Source: Pseudomonas sp. UBA4617
Lineage (GTDB): Bacteria > Pseudomonadota > Gammaproteobacteria > Pseudomonadales > Pseudomonadaceae
Direction of reading: 5' to 3'
DNA length: 35,371 nt
Assembly (NCBI RefSeq): GCF_002386445.1
Contig: NZ_DGIR01000029.1
Span: 1 to 35,371 of the forward strand
Both the position numbers and the translations under genes were made by a program. The notes under the pieces are model-generated. The model saw only the letters and a list, made by a program, of their open reading frames with translations. It was not told the DNA's origin and did not search any database. Shown here one piece after another: positions 30,750-35,371 of this stretch. The first letter of the stretch is position 1. Every line of letters starts with the position of its first letter.

Positions 30750-31311
30750 CCCCCGAGGCCCGTTCCAGCCACGGCAGGATGCGAGCGAAACGCCGCAGCA
30801 CCACTGGGTTGCCGATGGCCACGGCAACCAGCAGGTCCCACAGCAGCACGATGCTGAACAGCCACAGGGCGCAGGCCGCTTTCCAGCCGGCGCCGGTGCT
30901 GGCGACCATGCTGGCCAGGCTGGCATAGAACAACGCGTTCTTCGGGTTGAGAATGCCCGACAGGAAGCCCATGCCCAGGCTCCGCCACCAGCTTGCCACA
31001 GCCTGGCTGGCCGTGACGCCGCCCAGCCCGGAGCGCCCGGCGTGGCGCAGGAACAGCACGCCGATGTACAACAGGTAACCGGCACCGGCCAGTTGCAGGG
31101 CGCTGAACAGCGGGCTGCCTTCCTGTAGCACCGACAGGCCAGTGAAGGCCATGGCGATGAATGCGCCATTGGCCAGGGCGATACCCAGGCAGGCGCCGCT
31201 GGCGACCTGCCAGCCGCTGCTGATGGAGGTGCGTGCGACCAGGAAGAAATCCGGCCCGGGGGAGAGCAGGGCGAGAAAGTGGGCGAGGGCGATGATCAGG
31301 AACTGCTGCAT
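30697..31311 (-). CDS. LysE/RhtB-family amino-acid exporter
   Basis: 204 residues, about six membrane segments. The typical N-terminus (MQQFLIIALAHFLALLSPGPDFFLV) fixes the start at 31311, although no good ribosome site is seen there; a longer frame reaches 31377. Further marks: LGIALANGAFIAMAF and the internal ILNPKNALFYASL. The family exports amino acids or their derivatives, most often Lys, Arg, Thr or homoserine. It converges on the phosphatase gene, with 53 nt shared at the 3' ends. Encoded on the minus strand 106 nt downstream of the AraC regulator gene. Confidence 0.88.
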   Translation of the reverse strand: MQQFLIIALAHFLALLSPGPDFFLVARTSISSGWQVASGACLGIALANGAFIAMAFTGLSVLQEGSPLFSALQLAGAGYLLYIGVLFLRHAGRSGLGGVTASQAVASWWRSLGMGFLSGILNPKNALFYASLASMVASTGAGWKAACALWLFSIVLLWDLLVAVAIGNPVVLRRFARILPWLERASGVMLVVLALALLLHLAQR

Positions 31312-31417
31312 GGAGGGGTGGCTGCGGTGGTGGAAAAGCCAGACTCTGCCTTCTAGCGTCCACAGCGTATTGAACAATATTGCAAAGCCCGCCAGCCTGT
31401 GCCGCCCACGCGCGCCT

Positions 31418-32227
31418 TCAGCCCCCTCGGTATTGCCCGGGCGTCACCCCCACATAGGCCTTGAACACCCGCTGGAAATGGCTCTGGTCGGCAAAACCCA
31501 GCCGGTAGGCCACTTCTGCCAGCGCCTGGCCTTCACCGAGCAGCTGGCGGCCACGGTTGACCCGCGCATTGAGCAGGTAGGCATGCGGGGTAAACCCGGT
31601 GGCCGCGCGAAAGGCGCGGATCAACGCGTAACGCCCAAACCCCGACTCGCGGGCCAGTGCATCGAGGCTCAACTGCGCAGGGTCGAGGCCCTCGATGCGA
31701 GCGAGCAGTCCACTCAAGGCGCTCGCCCCCAGCGCCGGTGCCGGCGCCAGCGGTGGATGCGCGGTAACATCCAGGTCACCCAGGAAGGCAATCAGCGCGG
31801 CATCCTTCTGCGCACTACTGGCGCTGGAAAACAGCAAGCGATTCAGCTCGCAGAACTGCCGATACAACTCCGGGTCCCGGCAGATACGTGCCGGTTCACC
31901 GGGGCCGGCGCCGCCCAGCGCCGACTCCAGGCGCAATTCTGCCAGCCAGTCGCCAGCTACATGCAGCATCTGGTAGCTCCAGGCCTGCCCGGGTTCGGGA
32001 TTGCAGGCATGCACACGCTGGGCCGGGACCATGACCAGCGTACCAGGCGTCAGGCGTTCCTGGCCGTTGCCGGCGCCAGTAAAATGGCTGACACCAGCAT
32101 CCACCGCACCGATGGAAAACGTCGGGTGGCTGTGGGCCTTGTAGCAGGCCCGGCTATGGCAGGCGCGGCGGCTCTCGACATGCGGCAGGGCCGGGTCGCG
32201 CCACAACGCGGCATGGGTACGCGGCAT
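31418..32227 (-). CDS. AraC-family regulator with cupin sensor domain
   Basis: 269 residues. An N-terminal cupin-type domain (YKAHSHPTFSIGAVDAG, GTLVMVPAQRVHACNP) is followed by the C-terminal AraC helix-turn-helix pair (LSLDALARESGFGRYALIRAF and LAEVAYRLGFADQSHFQRVF). Start ATG 32227 with GAGGA seven bases upstream. It lies divergently from a LysE-family exporter (32357) and upstream of another on its own strand. This arrangement is commonly seen for regulators of amino-acid export, so it probably controls one or both; the inducer is unknown. Confidence 0.9.
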   Translation of the reverse strand: MPRTHAALWRDPALPHVESRRACHSRACYKAHSHPTFSIGAVDAGVSHFTGAGNGQERLTPGTLVMVPAQRVHACNPEPGQAWSYQMLHVAGDWLAELRLESALGGAGPGEPARICRDPELYRQFCELNRLLFSSASSAQKDAALIAFLGDLDVTAHPPLAPAPALGASALSGLLARIEGLDPAQLSLDALARESGFGRYALIRAFRAATGFTPHAYLLNARVNRGRQLLGEGQALAEVAYRLGFADQSHFQRVFKAYVGVTPGQYRGG

Positions 32228-32356
32228 CACGGAGTCCTCGGTAGGGCCTGCAGCTTATCAGGCACTGCGCACCCATACAGTTTTTTACACCGGCTGTAAC
32301 TTGACCGCCAGGCCCGCAGACGCCGGAATAGGCACTGATTGCCAGAGGGAAAAATC

Positions 32357-32980
32357 ATGGATCTTTCGAGCCTGCTGCTGTTCATCCCGGCCTGCTTTGC
32401 CTTGAACATGGCCCCGGGGCCTAACAACCTGCTGTCGCTGCACAATGCCAGCCGCTATGGCCTGCGCACGGCCTGCGTGGCCGGTGGCGGGCGTATCGTC
32501 GCCTTCAGCGGCATGATCGCCCTGGCCGCCATGGGCCTGGCGGTGGTGCTGCATACCAGCGAATACCTGTTCCTGGCGATCAAGGTGCTCGGCGCGGCGT
32601 ACCTGTTCTACATTGCCTGGCAGCTGTGGCGGGCGCCGGTGGGCGAGGCGCTGGTGGCCGCTGACCACCCGCGCGGTACCTGGCGCCTGGCCCGCCAGGA
32701 GTTCTGGGTGGCAGCCGGCAACCCGAAAGCGATTTTGATCTTCACCGCCTTCCTGCCGCAATTCGTCTCGGTCGGCAGCGCCACCCCGGTGGGCGAGCAG
32801 TTTCTTTGGCTGGGTGGGTTGTTCCTGCTGCTGGAGTGGGCCGCCATCGCCATCTACGCAGGGCTTGGCGCGTACCTGCAGCGCTGGTTCAGCCAGCCTG
32901 GCCCGCGCCGGCTGTTCAACCGGGTCAGCGCCTCCCTGCTGGGCTGCGCCGGCCTCGGCCTGCTGGCTGCGCGGCGCTAG
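32357..32980 (+). CDS. LysE/RhtB-family amino-acid exporter (second copy)
   Basis: 207 residues from ATG 32357 with GAGGGA upstream. N-terminal MDLSSLLLFIPACFALNMAPGPNNLL is the family signature; AGNPKAILIFTAFLPQF is the mid-protein motif. About six membrane segments. It is not a close copy of the exporter at 30697-31311, so they are paralogs rather than a recent duplication. Divergent from the AraC gene across a 129-nt region with short TACAG/CTGTA inverted elements around 32276-32298, which could hold its operator. Confidence 0.9.
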   Translation: MDLSSLLLFIPACFALNMAPGPNNLLSLHNASRYGLRTACVAGGGRIVAFSGMIALAAMGLAVVLHTSEYLFLAIKVLGAAYLFYIAWQLWRAPVGEALVAADHPRGTWRLARQEFWVAAGNPKAILIFTAFLPQFVSVGSATPVGEQFLWLGGLFLLLEWAAIAIYAGLGAYLQRWFSQPGPRRLFNRVSASLLGCAGLGLLAARR

Positions 32981-32987
32981 CGCCCAA

Positions 32988-33263
32988 TCAGTCGCGATAG
33001 AAGGTCTGCACCAGGTGGTAGCCGAACTTGCTCTTGATCGGCCCGTGAACCACGCGCAGGGCCTTCTTGAAGATCACCTGGTCGATGGCGCCGACCATCT
33101 GCCCGGGGCGAATCTCGCCCAGGTCTCCGCCGCGCTTGCCCGAGGGGCAGATGGAGAACTTTTTCGCGAGCACATCGAAAGCCTCGCCATTGGCGATGCG
33201 CTGCTTGAGCTTTTCGGCTTCGTCAGCGGTCTTGACCAGGATGTGGCGGGCTTGGGCTTTCAT
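32988..33263 (-). CDS. ppiC: Parvulin-type peptidyl-prolyl isomerase PpiC
   Basis: 91 residues, a single parvulin domain without signal peptide, matching cytoplasmic PpiC. Family motifs: ARHILVKTADEAEKLKQRI at the N-terminus, FDVLAKKFSICPSGKRGGDLGEI in the centre and FGYHLVQ at the C-terminus. The two active-site histidines (HILV and YHLV) and the SICPSGKRGGDLG loop are intact. It catalyses cis/trans isomerisation of Xaa-Pro bonds. Stands alone between a convergent exporter gene and the ligase gene on its own strand. Confidence 0.95.
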   Translation of the reverse strand: MKAQARHILVKTADEAEKLKQRIANGEAFDVLAKKFSICPSGKRGGDLGEIRPGQMVGAIDQVIFKKALRVVHGPIKSKFGYHLVQTFYRD

Positions 33264-33361
33264 GGCGATACCTGTGCTTCGTGGTGCAAAAAGGTGCGCA
33301 TTATGCCTGACTCACCCGCGCTGAAGCCATTGCGCATTGCCTGTCGCAGCGGCGATAGACA

Positions 33362-35314
33362 TCATGTCTGCAGTTCCTTGCGCTCGCGAAACTGCTCCAG
33401 CGCTTCGGGGTTGGCCAGGGCGTCGGTGTTCTTCACCGGCAGGCCATGCACCACATTGCGTACCGCCAGCTCCACCACCTTGCCGCTGATGGTCCGCGGA
33501 ATGTCATCGACCTGGGCGATCACTGCCGGCACATGGCGCGGCGTGGTGTACTGGCGGATGACCTGGCGGATCTGCTGGCGCAGGGCATCGTCCAGGTGCA
33601 GGCCATCGCGCAGGCGCACGAACAGCACCACCCGTACATCGCCGTTCCAGTCCTGGCCGATGGCCACGCTTTCCAGTACCTGCTCGACCTTTTCCACCTG
33701 GCGGTAGATCTCCGCCGTGCCAATGCGCACACCACCCGGGTTGAGCACGGTATCGGAGCGGCCATGGATCACCAGCCCGCCCTCGGCGCGCTGTTCGGCG
33801 TAATCGCCCTGGGCCCATACGCCGGGGAACTGGCTGAAATAAGCGTCGTGATAACGGCGGCCGTCCGGGTCATGCCAGAAGCCCAATGGCATGCAGGGGA
33901 AATGGCGCGTGCACACCAGCTCGCCTTTTTCGCCCTGCACCGGTTGACCGTGCTCGTTCCACACCTCCACTGCCATACCCAGCCCCTTGCACTGGATTTC
34001 GCCACGGCGCACCGGCAGGGTCGGGTTGCCCAACACGAAGCAGGAGACTATGTCGGTGCCGCCGGACATGGAGGCCAGGCACAGGTCGGCCTTGAACTTG
34101 CAGTACACGTAGTCGTAGCTGTGCGGCGACAACGGCGAGCCTGTCGACAGCAATAGCCGCAAGCCGCTCAGGCGGTGGCTGGCCGCCGGCTCCAGGCCGG
34201 CCTGCTCCAGCGCCGTCAGGTACTTGGCACTGGTGCCGAAGACGTGGATGCCCTCGGCGTCGATCAGGTCGAGCAGGCGCTCTGGCCCCGGGTGCAAGGG
34301 TGAGCCGTCGTACAGCACCAGCGTAGCGCCCAGCGCCAGGCCGCTGGCCAGCCAGTTCCACATCATCCAGCCGCACGTGGTGTAGTAGAACAGTACCTCA
34401 TCGGCCTTCAGGTCGTTGTGCAGGCCGTGTTCCTTGAGGTGCTGCAACAGCACGCCACCGGCGCGGTGGACGATGCACTTGGGCACGCCGGTGGTACCGC
34501 TGGAGTAGAGGATATACAGCGGATGGTCGAACGGCAGCGGGGTGAAACGCGGCTCGCCCCCGGGCTGGTAGAAGTCATCCCACAGCCTGACGCTGGCGGC
34601 CTGGAACTCGGCGGCGTGCGTGCCGCTGCGGGTATGCGGTACCACGACCAGCTGTTGCAGGCCGGGCAACTGCGCGCACACCTGGTTGACCTTGTCCACC
34701 TGGTCAATGTCTTTCCCGGCGTACTGGTAGCCGGCGCAGGCGATCAGCAGCTTGGGCCCGATCTGGCCGAACCGGTCGATGATGCCATGCACACCGAACT
34801 CGGGTGACGAGCTGGACCAGACAGCGCCAAGGCTGGTGCAAGCCAGCATGGCGACCAGGGTCTGCCAGGTATTGGGCATGATGGCGGCGACCCGGTCGCC
34901 AGGGACGATGCCGGCAGCCTTGAGGGCGTTCTGTAGCCCGGCTACCTGGGCGGCCAGCTGGGCATGAGTGAACACCTGGCGTTGACCGTCTTCGCGTATG
35001 GCGACCACGGCAGGACGGTCGTCGCGACGGCGCAGCAGGTGCTCGGCGAAATTCAGGGTGGCGTTGGCAAACCACTGGGCATCGGGCATCTGCGCACCTT
35101 CGCGCAGCACCTGGCTGGGCGGGGTGTGCCAGTGAACGTGGAAATAGTCGGCGAGGGTGTGCCAGAAAGCCGCGCGCTGCTCGATGCTCCAGCGGTGCAG
35201 CGCCTGGTAGTCATCGAGTTGCAGGTTGTAGCGCAGGTTGACCCAGCGGCGGAAGGCATCCATCCGGCTGGCCTCGATCTGCGCCGTGGAGGGGCGCCAG
35301 AGCACATCGTTCAT
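33362..35314 (-). CDS. Acetoacetyl-CoA synthetase (acetoacetate--CoA ligase)
   Basis: 650 residues, start ATG 35314 with AGGAGG six bases before. Large ANL-type ligase of the acetoacetate--CoA ligase family: N-terminal PST...MDAFRRWVNLRYNL, LYSSGTTGVPKCIVH P-loop, TTCGWMMWNWL, STGSPLSPHSYDYVY and C-terminal TISGKVVELAVR with catalytic Lys. It converts acetoacetate, ATP and CoA to acetoacetyl-CoA. Full length, no truncation. It is 98 nt from ppiC. It could recover acetoacetate made by the BKACE enzyme 21 kb away, though Pseudomonas use it for ketone bodies, leucine and hydroxybutyrate in general. Confidence 0.94.
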   Translation of the reverse strand: MNDVLWRPSTAQIEASRMDAFRRWVNLRYNLQLDDYQALHRWSIEQRAAFWHTLADYFHVHWHTPPSQVLREGAQMPDAQWFANATLNFAEHLLRRRDDRPAVVAIREDGQRQVFTHAQLAAQVAGLQNALKAAGIVPGDRVAAIMPNTWQTLVAMLACTSLGAVWSSSSPEFGVHGIIDRFGQIGPKLLIACAGYQYAGKDIDQVDKVNQVCAQLPGLQQLVVVPHTRSGTHAAEFQAASVRLWDDFYQPGGEPRFTPLPFDHPLYILYSSGTTGVPKCIVHRAGGVLLQHLKEHGLHNDLKADEVLFYYTTCGWMMWNWLASGLALGATLVLYDGSPLHPGPERLLDLIDAEGIHVFGTSAKYLTALEQAGLEPAASHRLSGLRLLLSTGSPLSPHSYDYVYCKFKADLCLASMSGGTDIVSCFVLGNPTLPVRRGEIQCKGLGMAVEVWNEHGQPVQGEKGELVCTRHFPCMPLGFWHDPDGRRYHDAYFSQFPGVWAQGDYAEQRAEGGLVIHGRSDTVLNPGGVRIGTAEIYRQVEKVEQVLESVAIGQDWNGDVRVVLFVRLRDGLHLDDALRQQIRQVIRQYTTPRHVPAVIAQVDDIPRTISGKVVELAVRNVVHGLPVKNTDALANPEALEQFRERKELQT

Positions 35315-35350
35315 GCCGAACCTCCTGCTACTGCCAGATATGGGCGTGAA

Positions 35351-35371
35351 CCTGTAGGAGCGGCCTTGCGC
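35351..35371. repeat. Start of a REP element cut by the window end
   Basis: CCTGTAGGAGCGGCC at the window edge matches the first half of the P. putida REP consensus also found at 15618-15647 in reverse. Only half is visible. Confidence 0.5.

Noticed and set aside
31142..32299. 385-codon plus-strand frame opposite the LysE and AraC genes
   Set aside because: Low-complexity composition without family features; the minus-strand products are intact known families.

Overview
The window looks like chromosome from a Pseudomonas of the P. putida type. The evidence is high GC with strong third-position G/C bias, an adhesin followed by TolC, ABC transporter and membrane-fusion genes in the order I remember for the P. 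putida LapF locus, an OsmE lipoprotein, P. putida-style REP palindromes, and A-rich AAnAAnAA motifs of the kind bound by Hfq/Crc. I see no rRNA, tRNA, IS element, prophage or CRISPR array. The species call is from memory and was not checked by a search.

Region 1 (1-7211) is the 3' end of a giant Ig-repeat adhesin with its own type I secretion system: outer-membrane channel, ABC exporter with an inactive C39-like domain, and membrane-fusion protein. All are overlapping or touching. Region 2 (7306-8875) holds small envelope genes: a CigR-like protein, a lipoprotein, OsmE and a 68-aa orphan.

Region 3 (about 8985-27795) is the most interesting part. Eight genes in one block (quinone oxidoreductase, TauD-type dioxygenase, BKACE enzyme, MFS transporter, DsbA-like protein, Rieske ferredoxin, PSE/YeiH-type exporter) lead up to an AraC-family regulator on the opposite strand. 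Divergent from the regulator runs a second block: serine hydrolase, DUF1302, DUF1329, YCF48/BNR protein, RND/MMPL transporter, acyl-CoA dehydrogenase and acyl-CoA ligase. The first gene of each block has a near-identical upstream element: two 16-bp direct repeats spaced 21 bp, then a TTAC at an identical distance. I infer one AraC-controlled regulon that takes up a hydrophobic or acid/ester substrate, activates it to a CoA ester and oxidises it. A-rich Crc/Hfq-type motifs precede at least four of its genes, suggesting catabolite repression. The substrate cannot be read from the sequence; an organosulfur or lipid-like compound is a hypothesis only.

Region 4 (27875-35371) is a mosaic of single genes: Ogt, a small membrane protein, a nitrilase-fold hydrolase, a DUF3016 protein, a PP2A-like phosphatase, two LysE/RhtB exporters flanking a second AraC regulator, the parvulin PpiC, and acetoacetyl-CoA synthetase. 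The last could use acetoacetate made by the BKACE enzyme. No gene-free stretch exceeds 300 bases.
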